A stretch of 64,000 bases of DNA from UBA9662 sp002729415 (GTDB taxonomy: Bacteria > Poribacteria > WGA-4E > UBA9662): the NCBI GenBank assembly GCA_002729415.1, contig PBXZ01000057.1, positions 1 to 64,000 of the forward strand. The letters are read 5' to 3'. This document shows positions 29,501 through 37,470 of the stretch, piece after piece (the stretch's first letter is position 1; each line of letters opens with the position of its first letter). The translations under genes were made by a program, and so were the position numbers. The notes under the pieces are model-generated. The model saw only the letters and a list, made by a program, of their open reading frames with translations, did not search any database and was not told the DNA's origin.

Positions 29501-32500
29501 GGGAAAAGCAATTACAGTTAGATCTGTTAATGGAAGTGCTTCCACCGTTATTGATTGTCAGAATCTTTATAATAGTGGTTTTTTATTTCATAATGGAGAA
29601 ACACAATCTTCTGTACTACGCGGATTTACAATCACGAAGAGTAAAGCCGAAAGCGGCGGAGGAATTTATTGCGAGAATGCTTCTCCAACTATTTCTAAGT
29701 GTGTAATTATAGATAATCAGACAAGTAATGGTGGAGGGATTTATTGTATCAATAACTCTTCTCCCAATGTTGTTGATTGTGTCATTACTAACAACTTGGT
29801 AAGTAGAAATGGTGGTGGTATATATGCCAGCAACAATTCTACTCCATCTGTTACTCGTTGCACTATTTCTGACAATCGGGCAAGTAGCGGCGGAGGGATT
29901 TATTGTATCAATAATTCTTCTTCTATCATTGTTAACTGCGTTGTTGCTAGCAATCGAGTTAGTGGGAATGGAGGTGGGATTTACTGTGGNGCTTCTTCTC
30001 CGTCTGTTATCAACTGTACCATTTCTAGCAATTGGGCAAGTAATGGCAGTGGAATTTTTTGCAGATTGTTTTCGTCACCTATTTTGATCAACACTATCGT
30101 TTGGGGAGAGATTCCGCAGGCGATTTATTTTAGTGAGTCCGGTATTTCTAACGAAATTACTGTTTCCTATTCTAACGTACAGGGTGGTCAAGCCGGAATT
30201 GTTACCAACAGTAACGGGATCATTAACTGGGGTGATGGCAATATTGACGTTGATCCGCTTTTTGTAGATGCTTCTGCTGGGGATTATCATCTCANAGATA
30301 ANAATCCCTGCTTTGGTGTTGGNANTCCGGAAAACACGCNGAAGACAGATATTGAAGGTAGTTCCCGTCCAAATCCAATTGGCTCTAATCCGGATATGGG
30401 TGCCTATGAAAATTCGCATGGTATACCGACGGATGTNATTGCANCTGTTGTTACATCTGTTTCTTCTCCTACTGGAAATGGTATCTATAAAGAGTCGGAT
30501 ATAGTNGTGATTGCAATTACTTTTAGTGAAAGTGTTACNGTTGGAGGAACGCNGCAACTCATTNTAGAAACTGGGGAAAAGGATGCCGTNGTTGATTATT
30601 CCGNTGGTAGTGGTACAAGCACTTTAACTTTTNTTTATATGGTTGCTTCCGGNCAGAATAGTAATGACTTAGGTTACAATGNTGACAATGCGTTGATTTT
30701 GAACGGTGGTCGTATTGAGGATGCAGCAGGAAANAGTGCCATTTTGGCGTTACCAGTNCCCGGAGANGTAAAATCNTTGTCGTTCGAAAAGGAATTGAAG
30801 ATAGATACTTCTCCGCCTGCNACACCAGTGGGGCTGACAACAATANCAGGGAATAACCATGTAAAGTTAGTNTGGNCAGCTAATAATGAGGATGATNTTT
30901 CCGCATATCAGGTCTANGGAGGGACCAACAGCGATGGGTTTGCATCTCTAGCAAAAGTTATTGTTGGTACGAACAGATATACCCATCTCGGTTTGACTAA
31001 CGGAACAANTTATTATTATCNGATTTCNGCTNTNGANAATGTTGGTAATGAGAGTGATAAGACTGGTTATGTGTCAGCATTNCCACANTCTAACGAAATT
31101 CGTGTTCCGCAAGATCAATTGAACATTCAAGCNGGAATTGATGCGGCAGTTGATGGGGATAATGTCCTGGTGTCTGATGGGACATATACGGGAGNTGGAA
31201 ACGTCAATCTNGATTTCAANGGTAAGGCGATAACAGTAAAGTCTGTCAATGGAGCAGGGGCGACTATAATAGATTGTCGGGATCNGTATACTCGAGGTTT
31301 TTATTTNCGAAATGGAGAGACGCCGTTATCAGTTTTGGATGGTTTTACTATTACTAGAGGGAATGCGACAGGCGTATGGCCGAGTAATGTAGGCGGTGGG
31401 ATCTATTTCAATAATTCGTCACCNACAATTACTAATTGTATCATTGTTAATAATCAGGTTGCTCGTTATGGGGGAGGGGTTTTTTGTTATGATAGTTCNT
31501 CTCCATATTTTATCAACTGTNTTATTGTTAATAATCGGTCTNTGGGANATGGTGGNGCGATTTANTGCATGAANGATTCTTCACCCATCGTTGNGAANTG
31601 TAATATTACTAATAATCGTGCTGTGGATGCTGGTGGTGCAATTTTTTGTTATGATGGTTCTTTGCCAANTTTAATCAATTGTACTATCGCTGATAATTTG
31701 GCTCAACGTGGTATNGGTATATACTGCTCTGCCAGTTCTTCTCCTCGTGTTGTCAATACGGTTCTTTGGGGANGTTTGTTACCGCAAATATATTTNAGTG
31801 AAAACGATAGANCTAATACAATTTCTATTTCTTATTCCGATGTTCAGGGGGGNAAACTTGGAGTTGTGACCAATGGTAATGGAACTGTTAATTGGGGNGA
31901 TAGTAATATTGATNTTGATCCTCTGTTTACAAGTAGNGCTGACGGNGATTATCGTCTTAAAGNCAACAGCCCTTGTATTGATGCTGGAACTTTAGAGAGT
32001 GGCACTAATATTGATCTCAGGGATTATGCTGGTGGCTCAATGGCGCGCATGGGGGCATATGGAAATTGGTTGCCTTCCGTTACAATTACTTCAAATAGCA
32101 ATCCGGTGGCTAATGGTCAGACCATCAGGACAGTTGCAGGCTCTTTAATTGAGTTTGANCTCANTGGTAATGATTCGGATGGAGNTCAATTAACTTACAC
32201 TATTGTNGGTCATCCTTCAAACGGTAAGCTATCTGGAACTTCACCNAANNTGACTTATACTCCCAANNCCAATTTCTATGGGACTGACACCTTTACTTTC
32301 AAAGCNAATGACGGAACAAATGATAGCAATATTGGGATCATAGTTGTTGATGTTGGTTCAATTAGTGATAGCGTTGTTACCGCTAGTCGTGCTGTTTTGG
32401 GTGATGTCAATGGTGACAATTCCGTCAATATTTTTGATTTNGTTCAGGTTGCATTGCAATTTGGACAGATTGGTGACAATCTTATTGGAGATGTTAATCA

Positions 32501-33011
32501 GGATAGTTTTGTGNATTTGCTTGATTTGGTTCAGGTTACGCGAAATTTCGGTCAGATATTGTCTGCTCCAGCAGTGTTNTCCAATAAGNCTGATTTCTCT
32601 CCNTCACAAAAGAAGANCATCCAATTAGCTNTCACNGAATTGGAAAAGATATCTCGTAGATCAGAAAACGAAGAATTGGTATTGAACGTTCTCAAATNTC
32701 TTTCTATGAGTTNACCTGATCAAACACTTCTTCNNCAGAATTATCCGAACCCGTTTAATCCAGAAACTTGGATTCCCTTTGAACTCAGNCGGAGTTCAAA
32801 GGTTACAATTGTGATTTATAATGTAGTAGGGATACCAATTAGGACTATTAGAGTTGGTTATGTAGAAGCGGGCAGTTATGTTAGTCAGGCGAGAGCTATC
32901 TACTGGGATGGTAAGACAGATACTGGTGGGAAAGCNGCCAGTGGCATCTATTTCTATACCCTCAGAACCCGAGACTATGCCTCTACCCAAAAAATGGTAA
33001 TCCTCAAGTAG
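23511..33011 (+). CDS. Giant secreted right-handed beta-helix protein with Ig-like, Fn3, dockerin and sorting domains
   Basis: The protein has 3166 residues. A basic N-terminus and hydrophobic run (GLMILVWGCHWLHA) form a signal peptide of about 37 residues. Seven pectin-lyase-like beta-helix modules follow, starting near residues 40, 563, 923, 1355, 1671, 1957 and 2529. Each opens with a unit like IRVPQDQPTIQAGID and DGDTVLV, then GFTIT, then many NSSPTIxNC turns. Most close with a PPDIGAYEN-type ending. After modules 1 and 6 lie an Ig-like domain (about 346-460; 2310-2425) and a fibronectin-III-like domain (about 469-559; 2432-2524). The C-terminal part holds a cadherin-like domain (about 2859-2950), a dockerin-like repeat pair (GDVNGDNSVNIFD and GDVNQDSFV, about 2964-3020) and a FlgD-like sorting module (about 3076-3166) with NYPNPFNPETWIPFEL. 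It is predicted to be exported and surface-attached or released; polysaccharide binding or adhesion is inferred. No lyase catalytic motif was identified. Confidence 0.88.
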   Translation: MVRXDRNLCAPLXKKXSMFTXGLMILVWGCHWLHAATVSVPEEQPTIQAGIEATVDGDTVLVSSGTYTGTGNVNLDFKGKTITVKSVNGASTAIIDCQNQNIRGVYFHSGETFSSILDGFTITGGKATGVWPNNIGGGIYCNKSSPTIINCIIIGNQASNGGGILCAESSPDVVNCIITKNQAQKNGGGIYCSNNSSSRFINXTITNNQSXAGGGIYGFNNLSLTLINTIVWADSPQAXYFSDSGXPNEIAVSYSCVQDGQAGIVTNDNGIINWXNGNIVGDPIFVDANAGDYHLRDNSLCIGVGTITNAPKTDIEGNSRPDPADSNPDVGAYENSRSTPTDIXPPVVAVVTSPTRNGIYKEPDXIAITIIFSESVIVVKTPQLILETGEKDALVDYSSGSGTDTLTFAYTVAAGQNSSDLSYSADNALILNEGQIEDAAGNSAILILPVPGNTNSLSFKKGLVIDTSPPAIPVELVAIGSNGQVRLIWSANNEDDLSAYHIYGGSGSDLIPFLARVAVGTEKYTHLGLDNGATYYYQISALDNVGNESDRASHVSALPQSNKIRVPQDQSNIQAGIDAAVXGETVLVSDGTYAGIGNVNLDFKGKMIXVKSVNGAGATIIDCQGQYTRGFYFRNRETPLSVLDGFTITRGNAIGVWPNNVGGGIYFNNSSPTIANCIIVNNRASNGAGILCGASSPKIVNCIITDNQSDKNGGGVFCSANSSPDIINCKIIGNQSVESGGGIYCNDSSPTITNCVIVNSQAQSGSGIFCASSSPRLINCTFTSNQAENGGGVFCSAGSSPAVVNTIFWENSPQEIYFGIGKPNTINISFSDVQGGELGIVTNDNGIVNWGDGNIRLXXSVPDVDPLFVDPVSGDYHLRDNSLCIGAGTVEEVPQTDIEGNYRGSPPDIGAYENPLNVKVFMIIRVPQDQLKIQTAIDLTVNGDVVLVDVGTYKGPGNVGLDFLGKAITVRSVSGAVSTIIDCQGQDVRGVYFRNGEEKSSILEGFTIVKGGGIFCDNSSPLIISCRITGNTTQMGGSGIFCQNGSSPIVKNCVITGNQSSGSGGGVFCSNGSSPIITGCTISNNRAQSGGGIFCYDKSDPNITDCIITNNQSVRNGGGIYCKNSSPFIDNCTIADNQAIADDGGGILCKSKSSPHITNCIITTNRALNGSGILCHNSSDPTVINCLIVNNRAQIGGGGVLCDVNSSPTFINCTVVGNQAEKGGGVYSQNNSSPTVINTIFWADSPQEIYFGIGRPSTISISYSDVQGGEAGVVTNDNGVVNWGDGNIRTSSVIPDSDPLFVDTINGDYHLLDDSLCIGMGTVVDVSNDIEGNVRGIPPDIGAYENALNTRLVTTIRVPQDKSTIQAGINAATRGDTVLVADGVYTGKSNVSLDFIGKSITVKSVNGASSTIIDCQGQNTRGFYFRNGETEISVLDGFTVTNGNGVYCNNSSPTIVNCTMTXNQAQNGAGIVCYXNSSPTIINCVLTNNXAQNGAXVYCENSSPNXTNCTIAGNXADSNXGGVFCNNSALTXINCTITENQAKSGXGIYGISNVLLTVINTILWGDSSQEMFLGVGRPSAINIAYSNVQDGQXGIVIEGNSTVNWGDGNIDVDPLFVDAVVGDYLLMNDSFCIGAGTNIGTPLNDILGNPRGASPDIGAYENPLDFKLTAPIRIPQDQPTIQAGIDKAIDGDTVLVADGMYTGLGNANLDLKGKAITVRSINGATSTIIDCQGQDAGGFYFRSSETQASVLDGFTITNGSGIYCNNSSPTITNCIMIDNQNINGGGVFCGNNSSPRLINCVVANNRAQTGGGIYSDGSSPKITNCTITENFADNGGGIFCDNDSSVTIIGTIIWENRLDEFSFGDGESSLIYISYSNVQASISYNGRGKVKWGEGNINADPSFVDARNYHIKDNSSCIGAGATEGIPLTDIEGNYRGAPPDIGAYENSLNRRQVLPIRVPQDQPTIQAGIDVAVNDDIILVDDGVYKGEGNVGLDFKGKAITVRSVNGSASTVIDCQNLYNSGFLFHNGETQSSVLRGFTITKSKAESGGGIYCENASPTISKCVIIDNQTSNGGGIYCINNSSPNVVDCVITNNLVSRNGGGIYASNNSTPSVTRCTISDNRASSGGGIYCINNSSSIIVNCVVASNRVSGNGGGIYCXASSPSVINCTISSNWASNGSGIFCRLFSSPILINTIVWGEIPQAIYFSESGISNEITVSYSNVQGGQAGIVTNSNGIINWGDGNIDVDPLFVDASAGDYHLXDXNPCFGVXXPENTXKTDIEGSSRPNPIGSNPDMGAYENSHGIPTDXIAXVVTSVSSPTGNGIYKESDIXVIAITFSESVXVGGTXQLIXETGEKDAXVDYSXGSGTSTLTFXYMVASXQNSNDLGYNXDNALILNGGRIEDAAGXSAILALPXPGXVKXLSFEKELKIDTSPPXTPVGLTTIXGNNHVKLXWXANNEDDXSAYQVXGGTNSDGFASLAKVIVGTNRYTHLGLTNGTXYYYXIXAXXNVGNESDKTGYVSAXPXSNEIRVPQDQLNIQXGIDAAVDGDNVLVSDGTYTGXGNVNXDFXGKAITVKSVNGAGATIIDCRDXYTRGFYXRNGETPLSVLDGFTITRGNATGVWPSNVGGGIYFNNSSXTITNCIIVNNQVARYGGGVFCYDSXSPYFINCXIVNNRSXGXGXAIXCMXDSSPIVXXCNITNNRAVDAGGAIFCYDGSLPXLINCTIADNLAQRGXGIYCSASSSPRVVNTVLWGXLLPQIYXSENDRXNTISISYSDVQGXKLGVVTNGNGTVNWXDSNIDXDPLFTSXADXDYRLKXNSPCIDAGTLESGTNIDLRDYAGGSMARMGAYGNWLPSVTITSNSNPVANGQTIRTVAGSLIEFXLXGNDSDGXQLTYTIXGHPSNGKLSGTSXXXTYTPXXNFYGTDTFTFKXNDGTNDSNIGIIVVDVGSISDSVVTASRAVLGDVNGDNSVNIFDXVQVALQFGQIGDNLIGDVNQDSFVXLLDLVQVTRNFGQILSAPAVXSNKXDFSXSQKKXIQLAXXELEKISRRSENEELVLNVLKXLSMSXPDQTLLXQNYPNPFNPETWIPFELXRSSKVTIVIYNVVGIPIRTIRVGYVEAGSYVSQARAIYWDGKTDTGGKXASGIYFYTLRTRDYASTQKMVILK
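24565..25560 (+). repeat. Internal DNA repeat, copy 1 (Ig-like, Fn3, start of beta-helix module 2)
   Basis: This segment of the giant gene is repeated at 30454-31455. The Ig-like and Fn3 parts are roughly 80% alike by eye. The beta-helix opening (25200-25560) is close to 90% alike, including identical runs of about 30 bases around 25415-25450. The copy preserves domain order and frame. Confidence 0.8.
30454..31455 (+). repeat. Internal DNA repeat, copy 2 (Ig-like, Fn3, start of beta-helix module 7)
   Basis: This is the second copy of the segment at 24565-25560, about 5.9 kb downstream in the same frame. Ambiguous bases are much denser here than in copy 1. That fits either population variation in this copy or reads from the two copies being mixed in assembly. 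Confidence 0.8.
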
Positions 33012-33384
33012 CTATCCTGTATTTAAAATGCTTCGCTATGACTTGATCTCAGTGATGTAATTGTTTGCAGGAGTTCTTCTATAAAAAGACATAATAACTT
33101 TAGTNTGTTCAAAATCATTGGATGGGGAAACCTGCATTATAANCAGTGGTAGCTTCATTGGNTTTTTCCCTTTTGTTTCATGTTGCCGCTAGTAGGGAAA
33201 TGAGANAGTATGGGTAGGTATTATTATTTGTTTTGTCCTGATTTAGGGTGAAGAAATTTAATAATCAGAGTCTGTTAATNTGGTACATNGGTGCTTGGTA
33301 TACATTTGTGGAAGCTATAGTGTGTATCAGCCANNTTTAGAGGGTGTGGTATTAGAAAAGGGTGTTAATTTGGAGAAGAGTTTN
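33012..33384. other. Intergenic region after the giant gene
   Basis: This is about 370 bases, AT-rich, with scattered ambiguous bases. No gene, RNA or strong hairpin terminator was recognised. The frame of the next gene is open back to 33295, but TGGAGAAGAG at 33371-33380 points to a start at 33385. Confidence 0.4.
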
Positions 33385-34167
33385 ATGGAAACTAATGATA
33401 TCNTGACTTTTGNTGAATTCCCGTTTCACATTNGNACAGAGAAACTTGGGGATANTANTGTGATTGAGGAAGTTTTTCTTTNTGATTGTTATAGATTGAG
33501 AACAAAAACGTACAAACCAGAAGTGATTTTTGATGTTGGNGGACATTTGGGATCGTTTAGCTGTCTGGCAAAATCATTATGGCCAGATGTCAAGATAGTT
33601 TTGGTTGAACCGAATCCAAGATCTTTAGAATTAGCACGATTGAACTTAGAAAGATTTGGAAATGTTGAATTTATTGCGGGGGCAATGAAGTATAACCAAA
33701 ATGCGAATGTTTTTGTTGATGATGTCAGGGCAACCGGTAGCGGATTAATGATGTCAATGGAGACATATGAACAGAATTTAGATGCTATAAAACGTATTGG
33801 TTCTCCTTACTATATTCATACACNAGATGTCGCTTNGTATACTATTGAACAACTAATGGATGAATTNAAAATAGGTANGATTGATATTTTGAAAATGGAT
33901 TGTGAAGGTGGAGAAAAAGATTTTTTNCTGCATGTAAATANCGATATTGCAATCCACCATATTANAGATTTTTGCGGNGAATATCATTACGATATTGGAG
34001 NTTTTTACTTNGATGCACGGTCAAAATTTCCGCATCANAAAATNTCNTTTTTTGGAGATAATAGAGATATTGGTATGTTTTGGGGTGAAACAGATACAAC
34101 TCCGTTCATGAAGTTTCGGAAACAGAGATTATCTATCAAGTCAAAGCCTCGAAAGATGACAGGATAG
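33385..34167 (+). CDS. FkbM family methyltransferase
   Basis: This 260-residue SAM-dependent methyltransferase opens its Rossmann fold with VIFDVxGHLGSFSCLAK (about residue 48-64). It continues with VLVEPNPRSLELARLNLE (about 73) for SAM ribose binding and shows the FkbM family mark DILKMDCEGGEKDF (about 168-181). FkbM-type enzymes O-methylate sugars, glycans and natural products, so methylation of a surface sugar is plausible. The start at 33385 is chosen because TGGAGAAGAG ends four bases upstream; the open frame extends to 33295 without similarity. Many ambiguous bases fall in the last third. It is followed by sugar oxidoreductases but with a 200-base gap, so co-transcription is uncertain. 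Confidence 0.85.
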   Translation: METNDIXTFXEFPFHIXTEKLGDXXVIEEVFLXDCYRLRTKTYKPEVIFDVXGHLGSFSCLAKSLWPDVKIVLVEPNPRSLELARLNLERFGNVEFIAGAMKYNQNANVFVDDVRATGSGLMMSMETYEQNLDAIKRIGSPYYIHTXDVAXYTIEQLMDEXKIGXIDILKMDCEGGEKDFXLHVNXDIAIHHIXDFCXEYHYDIGXFYXDARSKFPHXKXXFFGDNRDIGMFWGETDTTPFMKFRKQRLSIKSKPRKMTG

Positions 34168-34367
34168 ATGCAAATTGAAAAACTTGCTATTGTATGCTTG
34201 CAGGTAAGGGCAGTATNTACAGTTTCCACAGACTATCTCTTGTTCATGGATATATGAGGNATCTGTTGTTAGATTATCTTAACTNCNAACTGTGNAAAAT
34301 TGGTCCTNTCTTCTTAGTCTNGATTTGGAAGNATATACANCAAAAGATAGTATTNCAGAGAGGGAAN

Positions 34368-35411
34368 ATGNAAAANTATCGTTTAGCAATTATAGGACTT
34401 GGCNGGATGGCNTCTACAATTGATCAAGAGGTTATCAACTNCCCGCCGGTAAAGTTGCCATATTCAATTGCTTCTTCGTGTCAAGAGATTGATCGGATTG
34501 AATTGGTGGCAGGNGCTGACATTCTTTCGGAAAAAAGATCTGCTTTNTCAAGTAAATGGGGTGTTCGTGCCTTATATCAAGATTACATTGAAATGATTAC
34601 ACAGGAAGAGCCGGATATTGTTGCCATTTGTACCAAAGGGGAACTGCATGCGGAAATGGCTGTACAGGTAGCAGAATCAGGTGTAAAGATGATTTACTTG
34701 GAAAAAGCGATTGCTTGTTCGATGGATGAGGCGGACAAGGTTTTGGAAGCATGTCGGAAGAATGACGTATTTCTTAATACAGGAGTTTTAAGGCGATTTG
34801 ATTCGAGGTATCAAATCGCTAAAAAATGGATAGATCAAGGTGGAATTGGCGATTTGCAGTATGGGGTCCACTATGCAGCGACCAGTCTGTTACATGGTCA
34901 CATCCATGCAATTGATACTTTGATGTATTTAATGGGAGATCCACGGGCTATCCGTGTNCGTGGTGATTTACGTCCTCATGGTTTACTNATTGAGGATAAT
35001 CGTTTGGATTCAGANCCTAGNTCTACCTACCAAATTGTTTTCGAAAATGGATTGGAAGCAACAACGATTCCAGTTGGAAACTGGGATTTTGAAGTTTTTG
35101 GAGCTGAAGGANNGATCAAGAGTAGCAATAACGGCATGAATTGGCAATTACANCAAAAAACGCAAATNACTGATCGTTACACCCCGTTNCTTGATGTCGA
35201 GTATCCTGATCCTGTGCATCACAGTGCAACGGTTTTTTGNCTGGAAGATTTGATTGATGCTTTAGAAACAGGTCGTCAAACACTTGGTGATATTGGGATT
35301 GCACACCATGCGACAGAAATATGTTTGGCGGTGGCCGAAAGTCANCAACAGGGAGGNCACTGGATAGATCTGCCTTTGAAAAATAGGTCTCTTTATATAT
35401 ACCATGTCTAA
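34368..35411 (+). CDS. Gfo/Idh/MocA family oxidoreductase
   Basis: This protein of 347 residues starts YRLAIIGLG, an NAD(P) Rossmann motif, with IELVAxADI following. The catalytic Lys region is MIYLEKAIACSMDEAD (about residue 115), a variant of the EKP motif with Ala in place of Pro. FLNTGVLRRFDSRYQIAKK (about 139) and HGHIHAIDTLMYLMGDPRA (about 183) support the C-terminal substrate domain and catalytic His. AGAGAGGGA before ATG 34368 decides the start; the frame is open back to 34194 without similarity. It is separated from the next oxidoreductase by 44 bases, so a sugar-modifying operon with 35456 and 36531 is likely. The Pro to Ala change in the EKP segment is unusual but does not remove the Lys. 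Confidence 0.85.
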   Translation: MXXYRLAIIGLGXMXSTIDQEVINXPPVKLPYSIASSCQEIDRIELVAXADILSEKRSAXSSKWGVRALYQDYIEMITQEEPDIVAICTKGELHAEMAVQVAESGVKMIYLEKAIACSMDEADKVLEACRKNDVFLNTGVLRRFDSRYQIAKKWIDQGGIGDLQYGVHYAATSLLHGHIHAIDTLMYLMGDPRAIRXRGDLRPHGLXIEDNRLDSXPXSTYQIVFENGLEATTIPVGNWDFEVFGAEGXIKSSNNGMNWQLXQKTQXTDRYTPXLDVEYPDPVHHSATVFXLEDLIDALETGRQTLGDIGIAHHATEICLAVAESXQQGXHWIDLPLKNRSLYIYHV

Positions 35412-35455
35412 TACATGCTTGACNAAATTGCACTTTGAATTAAGGAGCATAGATT

Positions 35456-36514
35456 ATGAGTAAACTGAAAATTGGTTTTATTGGTACAGGTAACAGAGCT
35501 AAGCAACCAGGACATATGGGGTATGCTATGGCGTATCAGCATGCCGAAGCTTATCAGGACCTTGAATCATGTGAGTTAATTGCTTGTGCTGATATAAAAC
35601 CGGAAAATGCACAAGCTTTTGCAGATCATTATCAANTGCCGAATATGTATCTTTCACANNCGGAGATGTTAGAAAAGGAGGATCTTGANATTGTATCAGT
35701 TTGNGTCTGGCCAAAACTCCATGCACAGATGGTGTTTGATTGTGTTTCAGCAGGTGTCCGTGCTATTCATTGCGAAAAACCGATGGCAGATAATTGGGCG
35801 GANGCACGATTGATGGTTGAACAGTGNCGAGNATCTGGAATCCAGCTAACTTTTAATCATCAGCGCCGTTTTGGTTTACCTTTCGCTAAGGCCAAAGANC
35901 TCCTGAANAATGGGGAAATTGGTAGTTTGCAAAGGCTTGAAGCTGCTTGTGGTGATATNTTTGATTATGGGACNCATTATATCGATATGTTTGGTTTTTA
36001 TAACGATGACCTGTCGGCCAAGTGGGTCATTGGTCAAATCGATTATCGAAAAGAGAATCTGGTTTTTGGTGCAGTCGTGGAGAACCAAGCCATCGGTTAT
36101 TGGGAGTATGAGAATGGAGTCTTTGGCTTAATTGCAACAGGAGTTGGAGCTAAAGGTATTGGTGCCCATAATCGGTTGATTGGCACCGATGGAATGATAG
36201 AGGTGGGTGCTACTGATGGCTCCCATCTTCGAATCATGAGGAAGAATTCATCAATTTGGGAAATTATTGATACCAATGGCGAAAATCTACATGGGCCAAA
36301 TTATATATTTCGGGCAATTGATAATCTGGTNGGATCGTTGNAGAATGGTGTTGTGCCTGAACTAGATGGAAAACGAGCCCTTAAGGCGACGGAGATTATT
36401 TTTGCCTGTTATGAATCTAGTAGACGTCACGCGCGAATAGATCTCCCTTTGACTATTGATGATAATCCGTTGGTGTCAATGATTGAGAATGGTGATTTGA
36501 TTTCAGAGGTCTGA
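35456..36514 (+). CDS. Gfo/Idh/MocA family oxidoreductase
   Basis: This 352-residue protein begins KLKIGFIGTGNRA, then CELIACADI, and shows the intact AIHCEKPMADNWA motif (about residue 102-114). LTFNHQRRFGLPFAKAK (about 129) follows, with GTHYIDMFGFYNDD-type residues near 172 (HYIDMF seen) for the catalytic His. The C-terminus carries GALKATEIIFACYESS-like endings (KRALKATEIIFACYESS). The family oxidises sugars or cyclitols with NAD(P). It follows another member after 44 bases and precedes a creatininase-family gene by 16 bases. AAGGAG precedes the ATG. It is more typical than its upstream neighbour, and the two are not recent duplicates. Confidence 0.88.
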   Translation: MSKLKIGFIGTGNRAKQPGHMGYAMAYQHAEAYQDLESCELIACADIKPENAQAFADHYQXPNMYLSXXEMLEKEDLXIVSVXVWPKLHAQMVFDCVSAGVRAIHCEKPMADNWAXARLMVEQXRXSGIQLTFNHQRRFGLPFAKAKXLLXNGEIGSLQRLEAACGDXFDYGXHYIDMFGFYNDDLSAKWVIGQIDYRKENLVFGAVVENQAIGYWEYENGVFGLIATGVGAKGIGAHNRLIGTDGMIEVGATDGSHLRIMRKNSSIWEIIDTNGENLHGPNYIFRAIDNLXGSLXNGVVPELDGKRALKATEIIFACYESSRRHARIDLPLTIDDNPLVSMIENGDLISEV

Positions 36515-36530
36515 TTAACAGGAGGNAAGG

Positions 36531-37406
36531 ATGGNTCAGGATCAGAAAGAAATGGTTCAGTGGGAACGAATGCTTCCCGCAGAGTTCCGATTGGCATTTG
36601 AAAAATTACCAGTTGTTTTTCTTCCTCTGGGTACGGTAGAGTGGCATGGTGAACATGATGCGCTTGGTTTAGATGCGCTTAAAGCACATGCTCTTTGTAT
36701 NGGAGCCGCTAAAAAATCTGGTGGGATTGTCCATCCCCCGCTGTACGGTGGTATGGGAGGTTTGAATAAACCCGCAACTGTCAAAATGGAACCAGAAAAT
36801 TCGTGGGAAAATTATTTGCTCCGACCATGGCTGGAAAAGATGTGCNGCGAATTTCATCGGCTGGGTTTTAAGGCTATTATTATGCTAACGGGACATTATG
36901 GACATAATCAACAAATTGTTGTTCGAGAAGTGGCNACNCGGATGACCGAACGGTTGCAGNTNTCGGTACTCGGAATCCCTGAATATTGGTTGGCGCTTGA
37001 TGCTGGCTATTTGGGAGATCATGCTGGTATTGGTGAAACCTCGTTGCTCTGGCACCTAGAACCAGATTTGGTGGCAATTGATCGAATCAAAATNGATCCT
37101 GATTATGGAAAAGATGGTGNGATTGAGTCAGGATCATCTCCTGAATTAGGCAAGAAATATGCTGATTTGATTATTACTCGTTTAGCATCTNTGGCACAAT
37201 CGATGCCGGGTTGGAATGCAGAAAAGAGGGATGCGTTTGCTCAGGCNGAGAATGCTATTCTTTCTGNNCAGTTGCGNGGGTGGCGTCTTCAGCNNCCATG
37301 GGCAGCTTGGCANAATATTCATCTTGAGGATGTTACTGATTATAGTCGNTTGTTGGTTGNTGAGCAGTTTGAAAAAATTTCTATTCTCTCAAAAAAATTG
37401 TTATGA
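36531..37406 (+). CDS. Creatininase family protein
   Basis: This 291-residue metal-dependent amidohydrolase-like protein has the family opening VFLPLGTVEWHGEHDALGLD (about residues 27-46), which contributes Glu, His and Asp to the binuclear metal site. IIMLTGHYGHNQQIV (about 117-131) and GDHAGIGETSLLW (about 166-178), with the late Glu, complete the site. Family members cleave cyclic amides such as creatinine, or act in cofactor and sugar pathways (for example 3-dehydro-scyllo-inosose hydrolase, which often sits near Gfo/Idh genes). Its place right after two Gfo/Idh oxidoreductases (16-base spacing, strong AGGAGG) favours a sugar or cyclitol role over creatinine breakdown. That is inference. 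Confidence 0.9.
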   Translation: MXQDQKEMVQWERMLPAEFRLAFEKLPVVFLPLGTVEWHGEHDALGLDALKAHALCXGAAKKSGGIVHPPLYGGMGGLNKPATVKMEPENSWENYLLRPWLEKMCXEFHRLGFKAIIMLTGHYGHNQQIVVREVXXRMTERLQXSVLGIPEYWLALDAGYLGDHAGIGETSLLWHLEPDLVAIDRIKXDPDYGKDGXIESGSSPELGKKYADLIITRLASXAQSMPGWNAEKRDAFAQXENAILSXQLXGWRLQXPWAAWXNIHLEDVTDYSXLLVXEQFEKISILSKKLL

Positions 37407-37470
37407 TATCTTTNTNTTGTTTNGNTNTGAGCNTGGTGATGAACCAAAAAAACTAAATTAAGGTGGAATA

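Noticed and set aside
23511..32080. Direct repeats that could suggest a CRISPR array or minisatellite
   Set aside because: Repeats are coding, in frame and of variable spacing, and translate to beta-helix turns; there are no regular spacers.
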